Shown piece after piece: positions 1 to 8,822 of a DNA stretch of 64,000 nt. The translations under genes and the position numbers were made by a program. The first letter of the stretch is position 1. Every line of letters begins with the position of its first letter. Where the stretch lies: NCBI GenBank assembly GCA_022448525.1, contig JAKVCX010000004.1, positions 1 through 64,000 of the forward strand, in the 5' to 3' direction. Under the pieces are notes generated by a model. That model was not told where the DNA came from. It saw nothing but the letters and a program-made list of their open reading frames with translations, and ran no database searches. The stretch is from Tenacibaculum sp. GTDB taxonomy: Bacteria > Bacteroidota > Bacteroidia > Flavobacteriales > Flavobacteriaceae.

Positions 1-135
1 TCTTCATCATTACCATTTAATGACAACTTCTTTTTGATACTTAATGTAGCAATGGGAGGAACATTAGGAGGAACAATTGATGCTGGATTCAATGAATCTA
101 CCATGGAAGTAGATTATGTACGAGTATATCAATAA
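1..135 (+). CDS. GH16 family beta-glucanase, C-terminal fragment (cut by window edge)
   Basis: The last 44 codons of a gene entering from the left. The reading frame (codon 1 at base 1) is open up to a TAA at 133-135. It contains the LNVAMGG and VDYVRVYQ segments typical of the closing strands of GH16 laminarinase/lichenase jelly-roll domains. The complete GH16 protein at 2466-3239 ends with the matching LNLAIGG and IDYIKVEEL. A family-16 endo-beta-glucanase is therefore likely; the catalytic EIDIxE motif would lie outside the window. The next gene in the same direction is a GH3 enzyme, so this belongs to a beta-glucan degradation locus. Confidence 0.8.
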   Translation, partial: SSSLPFNDNFFLILNVAMGGTLGGTIDAGFNESTMEVDYVRVYQ

Positions 136-160
136 AGTGTAAATGGTTTGAGTTAATTTT

Positions 161-196
161 AAAGAGGTTAATTATGATTCCGATTAACCTCTTTTT
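161..196 (+). terminator. Terminator-like hairpin between GH16 and GH3 genes
   Basis: A perfect 12-bp stem (161-172 with 183-194), a 10-nt loop and a short T run. It ends only 11 nt before the GH3 start codon, so it may work as an attenuator or mRNA-stabilising loop rather than a plain terminator. Confidence 0.65.
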
Positions 197-207
197 AAAC
201 CTAGAGT

Positions 208-2469
208 ATGAGAAAAATTCTAATCCTTAGTTTAGTTACAATTACCTTTTTGAGCTGTAATAAACAAACTACTAACAAAACAAATAGTTCGAATCCTATT
301 GATCAAAAAGTAGATTCGGTACTTAATTTAATGACCTTAGAAGAAAAAATAGGTCAAATGAATCAGTATAATGGTTTTTGGGATGTAACAGGTCCAGTTC
401 CTAGTGCTGGTGATGCAGCCAAAAAATATGAGCATCTAAAAAAAGGCTGGGTGGGTTCAATGCTAAACGTACGCGGTGTAGAAAATGTTCGAAAAGTTCA
501 AAAAATTGCAGTGGAGGAAAGTCGACTAGGAATTCCATTAATTATTGGTTTTGATGTAATTCATGGTTATGAAACTCAAAGTCCAATTCCATTAGCAGAA
601 TCAGCTAGCTGGGATTTGGAGGCAATAAAGAAATCAGCACAAATGGCTGCAAAGGAAGCTGCTGCAGCTGGTATTAATTGGACATTTGCTCCGATGGTTG
701 ATATTTCCCGAGATGCGAGATGGGGAAGAGTGATGGAAGGTGCAGGAGAAGATCCGTATTTGGGAAGTCAAATAGGAGTAGCTAGAGTGAATGGATTTCA
801 AGGTGAAGATTTAACAGATCCTTTTACAATTGCTGCTTGTGCTAAACATTTCGCGGCTTATGGGTTTGCAGAATCAGGAAAAGACTATAATACTGCTGAT
901 GTTGGTTTATCAACGTTATATAATACAATTCTTCCTCCGTTTAAATCAGCTCACGAAGCTGGTGTAAAAACCTTTATGAATTCTTTTAACGAGTTAAACG
1001 GAATTCCAGCAACTGGAGATAAGTTTTTGCAAAGAGATATTTTAAAAGAAGAGTGGAATTATGAAGGATTTGTAGTTTCTGATTGGGGCTCAATAATGGA
1101 AATGATTGCTCATGGATATGCTAAAGATAAAAATCATGCTGCTGAACTAGCTGCGAACGCAGGTTCTGATATGGATATGGAATCTTACGCATACGTTAAT
1201 GAATTAGCTTCTTTGGTTAAAGAAGGCAAAGTGTCAGAGGAAGTGATTACTGATGCTGCACGAAGAATTTTAAAAGTAAAATTTGAGTTAGGTCTGTTTG
1301 ATGATCCTTATAAATATTGTAACGTGGAAAGAGAAAAAGAAGTTATTGGAAGTAAAGAAATGCATGATGCGGCTTTAGATATGGCGAAAAAGTCAATTGT
1401 GCTTCTTAAAAATGATAACAATGTTTTACCACTTAAAAAGAAAGGTCAAAAGATAGCATTAATTGGAGCTTTGGCTGCTGATAAGAACAGTCCACTTGGA
1501 AATTGGAGATTAGCTGCTAAAGATGATTCCGCAGTTTCTGTTTTGGAAGGAATGAAAGCTTACGATGGAAATGAGCTAAACTATGCTGAAGGAGCAACAT
1601 TATATTTAGGGAAAACGAATTTTCCTAGCGAGTTAGTTTTAAATACAACTGATAGATCTAAATTTCAAGAAGCTATAAATATCGCTAAAAAAGCGGATGT
1701 TGTAGTAATGGTTTTAGGTGAAGTTGGATATCAAAGTGGTGAAGCTCGAAGTAGAGCAAATTTAGATTTACCTGGACTTCAACAGGAATTATTAGAAACT
1801 ATTTTTAATGTTAATAAGAATATAGTTTTAGTATTAAATAATGGTCGACCTCTTACAATTACATGGGCAGATGAAAATATTCCTGCTATTGTTGAAGCTT
1901 GGCAGTTAGGTTCTCAAACGGGTAATGCAGTAGCACAAGTATTATACGGAGATTATAATCCTAGTGGAAAATTACCAATGACTTTCCCTAGATCCTTAGG
2001 ACAAGTACCGATCTATTATAATTATAAAAATACAGGAAGACCTGGACCTAAGAAAGAGGTGTTTTGGTCTCATTATCAAGATGAATCAAATAAACCATTG
2101 TATCCTTTTGGTTATGGATTGAGTTATACTTCCTTCGAATATAAAAACTTAAATACTAAAGTTGAATCAGGCAAAATTAAAGTTTCTGTAGATGTTACCA
2201 ACACAGGGAGTTATAAAGGAAAAGAGGTTGTGCAACTTTACATAAGAGATTTAGTAGCAAGTGTTACAAGACCAGTTAGAGAGTTAAAAGGATTTGAATT
2301 GGTTGAGTTTAATCCTTCAGAAACAAAAACAGTAACTTTTGAATTAACAAATGATGATTTAGGTTTTTATAACAATCAGAGAGAATTTGTGGTAGAGCCA
2401 GGAGATTTTGAGATTTTTGTTGGCGGTTCATCAGATACTACTCTTAAAAATACAGTTGAATACAAATGA
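208..2469 (+). CDS. GH3 family beta-glucosidase, lipoprotein (BglX-like)
   Basis: A 753-residue exo-acting beta-glucosidase that releases glucose from oligosaccharides. A lipoprotein signal is visible at the N-terminus (MRKILILSLVTITFLSC, Cys17), which places it in the outer membrane or periplasm. Domain order is the standard BglX one: (beta/alpha)8 domain about 30-365, alpha/beta sandwich about 385-600, and a C-terminal fibronectin-III-like domain about 655-750. The GFVVSDWGS motif carries the predicted catalytic nucleophile Asp292. The KHF motif of the sugar-binding site is also present. The stop codon overlaps the start of the following GH16 gene (ATGA), so the two are translationally coupled. 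Together with GH16 enzymes on both sides this suggests laminarin (beta-1,3-glucan) breakdown. Length is normal and no lesions were seen. Confidence 0.93.
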   Translation: MRKILILSLVTITFLSCNKQTTNKTNSSNPIDQKVDSVLNLMTLEEKIGQMNQYNGFWDVTGPVPSAGDAAKKYEHLKKGWVGSMLNVRGVENVRKVQKIAVEESRLGIPLIIGFDVIHGYETQSPIPLAESASWDLEAIKKSAQMAAKEAAAAGINWTFAPMVDISRDARWGRVMEGAGEDPYLGSQIGVARVNGFQGEDLTDPFTIAACAKHFAAYGFAESGKDYNTADVGLSTLYNTILPPFKSAHEAGVKTFMNSFNELNGIPATGDKFLQRDILKEEWNYEGFVVSDWGSIMEMIAHGYAKDKNHAAELAANAGSDMDMESYAYVNELASLVKEGKVSEEVITDAARRILKVKFELGLFDDPYKYCNVEREKEVIGSKEMHDAALDMAKKSIVLLKNDNNVLPLKKKGQKIALIGALAADKNSPLGNWRLAAKDDSAVSVLEGMKAYDGNELNYAEGATLYLGKTNFPSELVLNTTDRSKFQEAINIAKKADVVVMVLGEVGYQSGEARSRANLDLPGLQQELLETIFNVNKNIVLVLNNGRPLTITWADENIPAIVEAWQLGSQTGNAVAQVLYGDYNPSGKLPMTFPRSLGQVPIYYNYKNTGRPGPKKEVFWSHYQDESNKPLYPFGYGLSYTSFEYKNLNTKVESGKIKVSVDVTNTGSYKGKEVVQLYIRDLVASVTRPVRELKGFELVEFNPSETKTVTFELTNDDLGFYNNQREFVVEPGDFEIFVGGSSDTTLKNTVEYK

Positions 2470-3239
2470 GAATAGTTAATATTATTTTTTCAATATGCAT
2501 AATATCCATTTTCTTCTCTTGTCAAAAAGAAGAAGGAGGTAAAACATTATTACATCAAACCTTCAGTAATAATTCATTAGATATGAATGTTTGGAGTTAT
2601 GATTTGGGTAATGGTTGTCCTAATTTGTGTGGTTGGGGAAATAATGAACTTCAATTGTATGCAAGAGAAAATGTTTCCGTAAAAAATGGAAATTTAATAA
2701 TTAAAGCAAGTAAAACTGATTCATCTTATTATTCAGGGAAAATTCATACCAAAGATAAATTTGAGTTTAAATACGGAAAAGTTGAAGTACGAGCTAAGTT
2801 ACCTAAAGGTCACGGCTTATGGCCTGCAATTTGGATGCTAGGAAATGACATTGATGAAAATATTTGGCCAAATTGTGGTGAAATTGATATCATGGAACAT
2901 GTAGGTAAAGAACCACACAACATGTTTGCTTCTTTACATAATGCATCTAGTTTCGGAAACACAGTCAATTCTAAAAAGGTTGAGATTAAGAATATTCAAG
3001 AGGATTTTCATGTTTATAAAATGGAATGGACCGAAAATCATATACAGTTTTTTGTAGATAACAATAAAATTTATACTTATTCACCGGAGAATAAAAATGA
3101 AAAAAACTGGCCGTATGATAAACCATTCTATCTAATATTAAATTTGGCGATAGGTGGTAATTTTGGAGGTCCGGAAGTAGATAATAGTATCTTTCCTCAA
3201 GAGTTTATTATCGATTATATTAAAGTTGAAGAGTTATAA
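2466..3239 (+). CDS. GH16 family endo-beta-1,3-glucanase (laminarinase-like), lipoprotein
   Basis: A 257-residue lipoprotein (signal ending in SIFFSC) with a single GH16 jelly-roll domain covering nearly the whole mature protein. The catalytic signature GEIDIMEHVG is present, with nucleophile Glu139, helper Asp141 and acid/base Glu144. Upstream, WSYDLGNGCPNLCGWGNNELQ and KFEFKYGKVEVRAKLPKGHG-type blocks are those of bacterial laminarinases; the long EIDIME form is typical of laminarinase rather than carrageenase or agarase clades. The start overlaps the GH3 stop by 4 nt. It probably cuts beta-1,3-glucan into oligosaccharides for the GH3 enzyme. No SusC/SusD pair is inside the window; it may lie to the left. 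Confidence 0.9.
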   Translation: MRIVNIIFSICIISIFFSCQKEEGGKTLLHQTFSNNSLDMNVWSYDLGNGCPNLCGWGNNELQLYARENVSVKNGNLIIKASKTDSSYYSGKIHTKDKFEFKYGKVEVRAKLPKGHGLWPAIWMLGNDIDENIWPNCGEIDIMEHVGKEPHNMFASLHNASSFGNTVNSKKVEIKNIQEDFHVYKMEWTENHIQFFVDNNKIYTYSPENKNEKNWPYDKPFYLILNLAIGGNFGGPEVDNSIFPQEFIIDYIKVEEL

Positions 3240-3385
3240 AAAGTATAAGATATATAAGTAAGTATCAGTGAATTGGTTTTAGATTATAATGGGAGGTTAA
3301 TTTTACAATACCAGTATTCATTTTACACTGATAGATTTAAATTGTGATTATGGGGATTTTTGCATTTAAATTATACTTACTTGAT

Positions 3386-3427
3386 AAGCACAAGCTGAAA
3401 ATAATTTTAGTTTGTGCTTTCTTTTTT
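3386..3427 (+). terminator. Rho-independent terminator of the GH3-GH16 genes
   Basis: AAGCACAA and CTGAAAA pair with TTTTAG and TTGTGCTT around a small loop, followed by CTTTTTT. It lies in the 338-nt gap 3240-3577. The rest of that gap is AT-rich; I see only a widely spaced 8-nt inverted pair (TATCAGTG 3263-3270 with CACTGATA 3326-3333) and no convincing promoter. Confidence 0.75.
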
Positions 3428-3577
3428 CATTTCATCTACACTTTTTTGCATTTGGTCTAAGAAAGTCCATATTGTCATATACTTATTCTAAACATATGTT
3501 AAAATTCAATTATTTTTAACATCAATCAATCTAAAAAATTAATGTTCCCCTAATAAAACCAATAAAATAATCTAAAA

Positions 3578-4711
3578 ATGAAAACGGTACAGTTACAAAG
3601 AAAGAAAGATTCTGATTGGCATTACTTAACTGAAAACCACGAGTTAAAAGAGCCCCTAGTATTAGTTTTTGGAAATAGGTATTTACTTGAAAATGAAAAT
3701 ATCTATAACGAAGTAAAGTCTATTTTTAAAGACGGACACATTGTCTTCGGATCTACCTCTGGAGATATCACTTCTGAGCATGTTGAAGAAAATTGCATTA
3801 CCATTACAGCAATTGAATTTGAAAAAAGTAACTTCATTATTAAACGCGTTAATGTATTAGAATCTGACTCAAACAGTTTCGATACAGGACAAGGTTTAGT
3901 TAAACAATTTCCCGAAGATGGCTTAAAGCATGTTTTTGTGGTTTCTGAAGGAAGTTTTATCAATGGAAGTGAACTTACTCAAGGCATGAACTCTGCTACC
4001 AATAATAATTTGCTTATAACTGGTGGTTTGTGTGGAGATGACGCTCGATTCGAGAAAACCCTCGCATCTTATAATGAAAACCCAAAACCAGGAGAGGTTG
4101 TTGCGATTGGTTTATACGGCGATTCTTTGGAGATTACATTTTCTATTAATGGAGGTTGGACACCTTTTGGCCCTGAGCGAGTAGTAACAAAATCAAAAGC
4201 AAATATATTGTACGAGCTAGATAATAAGCCCGCACTTGATTTATATAAAAAATATTTAGGAGATAAATCTAAAGATTTACCTGGAGCTGCTTTATTGTAT
4301 CCTTTGAAAGTTAAATCAGATAATGAAGATCAATCAATAGTTAGAACAATTCTTAATATTGATGAAAACAATCATTCGATGATTTTAGCTGGAAATGTTT
4401 TAGAAGGACAGAAAGTTCAATTAATGATGACGCATGTTGATAGTATTGTAAATGCTTCTGAAGAGGCCGCTTCAAATGCGAATAAAATTAGAGTCAAGGA
4501 TCCTGAATTAGCTATTCTTGTGAGTTGTGTTGGAAGAAAATTGGTGTTGGATCAAAGAGTAGAGGAGGAAGTAGAAGAAGTAATCGAAGCAATAGGAGAT
4601 AAAGTAACCATTTGTGGAATGTATTCTTATGGAGAAATAGCGCCTTTTGACGGTGAAAAAAAATGTCAATTACATAATCAAACAATGACAGTTACTTTAA
4701 TTAGTGAATAA
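3578..4711 (+). CDS. FIST-domain sensory protein
   Basis: A 377-residue cytoplasmic protein without signal peptide or membrane segment. It consists of a FIST_N domain (about 30-225; note the GSTSGDI and GGLCGDDA glycine-rich segments) and a FIST_C domain (about 230-370; ending CGMYSYGEIAPF ... LHNQTMTVTLI). FIST domains are proposed small-ligand sensors found next to or fused with histidine kinases and chemotaxis proteins. Here the kinase at 4711 overlaps the stop codon by one base, so the two form a sensor-kinase pair on separate chains. The ligand cannot be read from the sequence. Confidence 0.88.
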   Translation: MKTVQLQRKKDSDWHYLTENHELKEPLVLVFGNRYLLENENIYNEVKSIFKDGHIVFGSTSGDITSEHVEENCITITAIEFEKSNFIIKRVNVLESDSNSFDTGQGLVKQFPEDGLKHVFVVSEGSFINGSELTQGMNSATNNNLLITGGLCGDDARFEKTLASYNENPKPGEVVAIGLYGDSLEITFSINGGWTPFGPERVVTKSKANILYELDNKPALDLYKKYLGDKSKDLPGAALLYPLKVKSDNEDQSIVRTILNIDENNHSMILAGNVLEGQKVQLMMTHVDSIVNASEEAASNANKIRVKDPELAILVSCVGRKLVLDQRVEEEVEEVIEAIGDKVTICGMYSYGEIAPFDGEKKCQLHNQTMTVTLISE

Positions 4712-5754
4712 TGAATTCTCTATTAAAAAGACAAGTTAGAAAATACTTGCCAGAGCATTTGCAGCAAAACGAAGATTTACAGCGCTTTTTAGAGGCTGTA
4801 GATAGTTCTTATGATAATTTAGAAGATCAAGTTTTAATGCAACAAAGAGCTACCGCTTTAAGCTCTGAAGAACTTTATGAGGTAAATGAAAAGTTGAGAG
4901 ACGAATCTAAAGCCCAAAAGGAGATTATTGAAAAACTTCAAAGCGTTATGTACACGCTAAAATCTCACGAGGTTGGAAAAAATAACTCATTTGAAAGTTC
5001 TAACTCCTTGAAATTGGTTGATTTTATTGATCACCAAACAAAGGAAATTATTAAAATTAATGAGCAGAAAGACCTTTTACTGAAGAATTTAGAAGATCAA
5101 AATCAAGAACTTAATGATTATGCTCATATTGTATCACATGATTTGGTAACTCCAATTCAAAATATAGAAACCTTAGTTCATTTATTAGAAGACGATTATG
5201 GTCCTGTTCTCGATGATCGAGGAAAGAATAAACTAAAACTAATAAGTGACAATGTACATAGAATTGAAATACTCCTGAGTGGAATTAGGGATTATTCTTC
5301 TATTGATAAAGAGAGAATTACAAAATCTGATTTAGATCTTAACAAATTGGTCAATGATACACTTCAAGAAATGAAGTTATGTAGGAGTATTCAAGTTGAA
5401 ATTATAAACGAATTACCCAATTTAAAGGCTGAAAAACACAGTTTTAAACACCTGTTTTCAAATCTGATAGAAAATGCAGTAAAGTTTAATGATAAAGACC
5501 AGAAAAAGGTGCAAATAGGCTGTGATGAAGATGAAGATTTTTGGAGGTTTTACATTAAAGATAATGGTAAAGGAATTGATGAGCCTTATTTGAAAAAAGT
5601 ATTTAAGGCCTTTTTTAAATTACAAAATGATCCAAAATCAGCGGGATTAGGATTATCAATTGTAAAAAAAGTAATCAATTTACATGAAGGGAAAATCTGG
5701 GCTGAATCTGAAGTAAATAAAGGTTCTACCTTCTTTTTTGAATTAAAAAAATAA
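4711..5754 (+). CDS. Soluble sensor histidine kinase partner of the FIST protein
   Basis: 347 residues with no membrane segment. An N-terminal helical region (1-125) starts with LLKRQVRKYLPE and continues into a coiled coil. A HisKA domain follows with YAHIVSHDLVTP (phosphoacceptor His143), then a HATPase domain (about 240-347) with the N box LIENAVKFND, G1 box DNGKGI and G2 box GLGLSIVKK. It has no receiver domain. It overlaps the FIST gene by one base (TAATG). The same architecture, with the phosphoacceptor also at position 143, recurs in the kinase at 10050-11093. It presumably relays the FIST signal to a response regulator encoded elsewhere or in the 7857-12147 operon. Confidence 0.9.
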   Translation: MNSLLKRQVRKYLPEHLQQNEDLQRFLEAVDSSYDNLEDQVLMQQRATALSSEELYEVNEKLRDESKAQKEIIEKLQSVMYTLKSHEVGKNNSFESSNSLKLVDFIDHQTKEIIKINEQKDLLLKNLEDQNQELNDYAHIVSHDLVTPIQNIETLVHLLEDDYGPVLDDRGKNKLKLISDNVHRIEILLSGIRDYSSIDKERITKSDLDLNKLVNDTLQEMKLCRSIQVEIINELPNLKAEKHSFKHLFSNLIENAVKFNDKDQKKVQIGCDEDEDFWRFYIKDNGKGIDEPYLKKVFKAFFKLQNDPKSAGLGLSIVKKVINLHEGKIWAESEVNKGSTFFFELKK

Positions 5755-5777
5755 TCAATTTAAATTAGTAGTTAATA

Positions 5778-5817
5778 AAAAAGAGCGGACTTTAATAATT
5801 AAAGTTTCGCTCTTTTT
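5778..5817. terminator. Bidirectional terminator between convergent genes
   Basis: AAAAAGAGCG (5778-5787) pairs with CGCTCTTTTT (5808-5817), and an inner ACTTT/AAAGT stem extends it. T runs occur on both strands. It separates the convergent kinase (ends 5754) and PLP enzyme (ends 5840). Confidence 0.8.
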
Positions 5818-5839
5818 GCTTTTAGTGTATATATCTTGT

Positions 5840-7681
5840 TTACATAGATTCAACGAACTCTGTAAATACTTTCTTATGTAAATCTAGATCTAATTTAGGA
5901 GAAACAGCCACTCTGGCGATATAATCTTTGTCACCTTCTTTGGTAGTTCCTTGAGTTGACGTTGCAGGAATTGTCCAATAACAACCTTTCAGTTGACCAT
6001 AACTTACACAATACTTACTTTCATTAGGAATATTAGTAATCATTAAATCAATTAATTTAAGATTTAAAGCCCTTTTATAGGTTTCTCTCTCTTCTTCGGT
6101 GTTTCCTTTAGTAGGAAGATCTAAAGAGAAAACAGACGGTGTAAATCCTTGTGCAGCTAGTTCTTCTGAAACAAAATTAATTTTGGCATCAGGTAGTTTT
6201 TTCTCGATAAAAGTTACGAACTCTCTAGTATTTTTGTAAGCATCACTAATACGTTGTACCATAGATGGCATCTGTTCTGCTAAAATCTCCATCTGTAAAT
6301 CAGTAGCTTCATTGTCACAAAGTTGAATATGATATTCAATTTTATCCATTAAATGAGCAGCTTTTGTGTTTGCAGTTGCATATCCAGCAGTACATTTCCC
6401 TCCGCTTGGAAATTTAGATCCGCTTACATATGCAATTGTCTGTACCGAAGAAAGGATTTCTTGATCTCCTAAAAAATGAACATTCGGACAAAACGTTTGA
6501 TCTAAAATGAAAACAGGTGGAATAGCTGTTGCTCCATTTTTGGTTGTTCGTTTTTTACTCAAGGCATCTCTCAGTTTTATTAAATCAGGAACTTCAACTC
6601 TTGGGTTTGTTGGAATTTCCGCAATTATAAATGGTACAGCATCTTCTTTTGAAATTTTTTCAAGAACTAAGTCAACACTCGATACCATGTCGTTATCTCC
6701 ATCTACAGGTAAATCCATGATTTCTACATTGTCTAAACAAGCAACAACTCTTCTTGCTTGATCGTTTGTACCACCATAACAATTTGGAGGGACGACAATT
6801 TTAATTGGTCTATTATTGTAGTTTTCGATTGCGTAATCTATTAGTCCCATTACAATAGCATATTGAACTGAAAGACCACTTGAACCTACAATTGCTTTTG
6901 TATTTACACCTGTAACTTTTTTGATAGTTTCAATTACTGTATTTCTATTTTCTTGAGAATTATATTCTTTAGAAACAAATGATGTATTTGTTAAGTTTTG
7001 TAATGCAATTAAAGTATTGGCTGGAGTCATTGCTATTGTCTCTCTTCTTCGTACGTGTTGTATTTCAGAAATATAGTCTAAATTCTCTTCACCATTAACA
7101 GTTAAAATGCTTCCTAATTCATTATTACTATTGATGTGAAAATCTACATTTTCAGAGAAATTAAACTCACAAATTTCCTCTTTTCTTTCAAAAAGAATGG
7201 TTGTTCCATCAAAATTTGGAATTTCTTTTGAGTCTTTAATTGTTTGAATTTCAAATTGATAACCGTAAACTTGTTTTACTGTATCAACATCAAAAGCACT
7301 AGGAAGTTCGTTTTTTAATAAAATTAATGTATTTTTATTAGCAAATAGATTCTTTCTAAGAATTGCTAATAATGGGGTGCTTTCTGAGGAAAAGCTAATT
7401 ACTTGATCTGGTTTTATTTGATTTAGATTGGCAATGGTCCACTCGAGTACACATGATAAAGGATGTCCTAATCGAATATAATCAAAAGCTGTAGGTAACT
7501 CATTTAATACGGAAGCTTGATAATTGTTGTTGTTGAATAGGTTTTCAAACTGGTTTAAAAATTCAGTTTTGGCCAGTTGTTCATTGTATATATCTAATCG
7601 ATGTGTAGTAAGATTTAACCAATCAGTAGGTAAATTATTTAATACGTTTTTTATAAAATTTAATATGGTTTTGTCTTGCAT
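5840..7681 (-). CDS. Large PLP-dependent enzyme, Cys/Met-metabolism (trans-sulfuration) fold
   Basis: 613 residues, about 200 more than cystathionine gamma-synthase/lyase-type enzymes. The C-terminal 390 residues hold the fold-type-I PLP features: GSSGLSVQYAIVMGLIDY (phosphate-binding loop and helix), PPNCYGGTND, IIAEIPTNPRVEVPD, FILDQTF (PLP-contacting Asp) and SGSKFPSGGKCTAGY, with Lys423 or Lys429 the likely Schiff-base lysine. The N-terminal ~210 residues form an extra domain I do not recognise. It has no signal peptide. It is divergently placed from the H-NOX operon (175-nt gap). A role in sulfur amino acid metabolism is inferred from the fold only; the substrate is unknown. Confidence 0.75.
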   Translation of the reverse strand: MQDKTILNFIKNVLNNLPTDWLNLTTHRLDIYNEQLAKTEFLNQFENLFNNNNYQASVLNELPTAFDYIRLGHPLSCVLEWTIANLNQIKPDQVISFSSESTPLLAILRKNLFANKNTLILLKNELPSAFDVDTVKQVYGYQFEIQTIKDSKEIPNFDGTTILFERKEEICEFNFSENVDFHINSNNELGSILTVNGEENLDYISEIQHVRRRETIAMTPANTLIALQNLTNTSFVSKEYNSQENRNTVIETIKKVTGVNTKAIVGSSGLSVQYAIVMGLIDYAIENYNNRPIKIVVPPNCYGGTNDQARRVVACLDNVEIMDLPVDGDNDMVSSVDLVLEKISKEDAVPFIIAEIPTNPRVEVPDLIKLRDALSKKRTTKNGATAIPPVFILDQTFCPNVHFLGDQEILSSVQTIAYVSGSKFPSGGKCTAGYATANTKAAHLMDKIEYHIQLCDNEATDLQMEILAEQMPSMVQRISDAYKNTREFVTFIEKKLPDAKINFVSEELAAQGFTPSVFSLDLPTKGNTEEERETYKRALNLKLIDLMITNIPNESKYCVSYGQLKGCYWTIPATSTQGTTKEGDKDYIARVAVSPKLDLDLHKKVFTEFVESM

Positions 7682-7856
7682 AATTTAAGCCTTGAAATCA
7701 GGCGCAAGATACGTCAATTAGATTTCTTAAAAACATAATTAAGGATAGGTTTAACATTTTGTCTAAACATAAAAGCCTTTCATCTAAATAAATCATAAAT
7801 ATTAAAATAGGAATGGTATTTTCTAGTTTGATTTTATTTTTTAATAAACAGTAATT

Positions 7857-8279
7857 ATGAATTTTTTAAAGAGAAGTTTAAACATATTATTAATTGAAGA
7901 CCATTTTATAGAAGTGGTTAAGTTTAAGAAAACTGTTTCTTATGCAGAAGTTAAACATAATGTAACAGAAGCACAAGACGCAGATGCAGCATTTAAAATA
8001 CTAGAAGATAAAAACAATTTACCTGATTTAATTTTATTGGACTTGAATATGCCAAAAATGAGTGGTATTGAGTTTTTAGCTATTTTAAAAAAGGATGAAA
8101 ACTTACGTCATATTCCAACTGTTATATTAACAACTTCAGATAACCAAAAAGATTTAGAAGAATGTTTTAGAATTGGTGTTTCTGGATACATATTAAAGCC
8201 TCTTAAATACAAAGATTACGAAGCAAAAATTGAGGCAGTTTTAAAATATTGGAGCTTAAATGAATTAAAAAGATATTAA
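7857..8279 (+). CDS. Single-domain response regulator (CheY/Rcp1-like receiver)
   Basis: 140 residues, a receiver domain only. Phosphoacceptor Asp62 lies in [11 protein letters not shown], the conserved Thr/Ser in ILTTSD and the Lys in LKPLKYKDY. The ED pair of the acidic pocket is in LLIEDH. The long insert after the first helix and the LNMPKMSG motif resemble the Rcp1 subgroup, which receives phosphoryl groups from soluble PAS or phytochrome-type kinases. It is the first gene of a six-gene plus-strand operon (3 nt before the H-NOX gene). With no output domain it could be a phosphate shuttle or sink for the Hpt protein at 11096. Confidence 0.9.
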   Translation: MNFLKRSLNILLIEDHFIEVVKFKKTVSYAEVKHNVTEAQDADAAFKILEDKNNLPDLILLDLNMPKMSGIEFLAILKKDENLRHIPTVILTTSDNQKDLEECFRIGVSGYILKPLKYKDYEAKIEAVLKYWSLNELKRY

Positions 8280-8282
8280 AAA

Positions 8283-8822
8283 ATGAAAGGTATTGTATTT
8301 ACAGAATTTTTAGACTTAGTAGAAGAAAAATTTGGAATTGAAATGGTGGACAAAATTATTTCAGAATCAGATTTAGAATCAGAAGGAGTATATACTTCTA
8401 TTGGAACTTATAAGTTTACAGAAATGCTTCAATTATTACAAAGTTTAAATTCAAATTCCGGTATTCCTATTAACGATCTATTATTAACTTATGGAGAACA
8501 TTTCTTCAATGTGATAGAAACTAGCTATAAAGGATTGTTAGATACATACAAAGATCCTATCGAAATGCTATCTTCTGTTGAAAATCATATTCATGTTGAA
8601 GTAAGAAAAATTTATCCAGATGCAGAACTTCCAGAATTTATTATAGAAGATAAAACAGAAGATTCTTTGGTAATGATTTATAAGTCTAGTAGAGCGATGC
8701 ATCATTTCGGATTAGGATTAATGAATAAAACTTTTGCACATTTTAATAGTACAGCATCTATTGTTACAGAAAACATTAAAGATGATGGTACAGAGGTTAA
8801 GTTTGTGATAAAGAAAAACTAA
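8283..8822 (+). CDS. hnoX: H-NOX haem nitric-oxide sensor protein
   Basis: 179 residues, the full length of a stand-alone H-NOX domain, starting with MKGIVFTEF as in bacterial homologues. The proximal haem ligand is predicted as His104, seven residues before Tyr111 of YPDAELP, the same spacing as His105-Tyr112 in soluble guanylate cyclase. The haem-propionate motif YxSxR is intact as Tyr133-Lys-Ser135-Ser-Arg137. No tyrosine occurs in the stretch after Arg137 where oxygen-binding H-NOX proteins carry a distal Tyr; Phe142/Gly143 occupy that place. Selectivity for NO over O2 is therefore expected (inference). It overlaps the PAS kinase gene by one base, the classical H-NOX/associated-kinase arrangement. 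Confidence 0.94.
   Translation: MKGIVFTEFLDLVEEKFGIEMVDKIISESDLESEGVYTSIGTYKFTEMLQLLQSLNSNSGIPINDLLLTYGEHFFNVIETSYKGLLDTYKDPIEMLSSVENHIHVEVRKIYPDAELPEFIIEDKTEDSLVMIYKSSRAMHHFGLGLMNKTFAHFNSTASIVTENIKDDGTEVKFVIKKN

Noticed and set aside
3263..3333. TATCAGTG / CACTGATA inverted pair as an operator or mobile-element end
   Set aside because: Arms are 55 nt apart, short, and with no transposase or duplication nearby; likely chance in AT-rich sequence.
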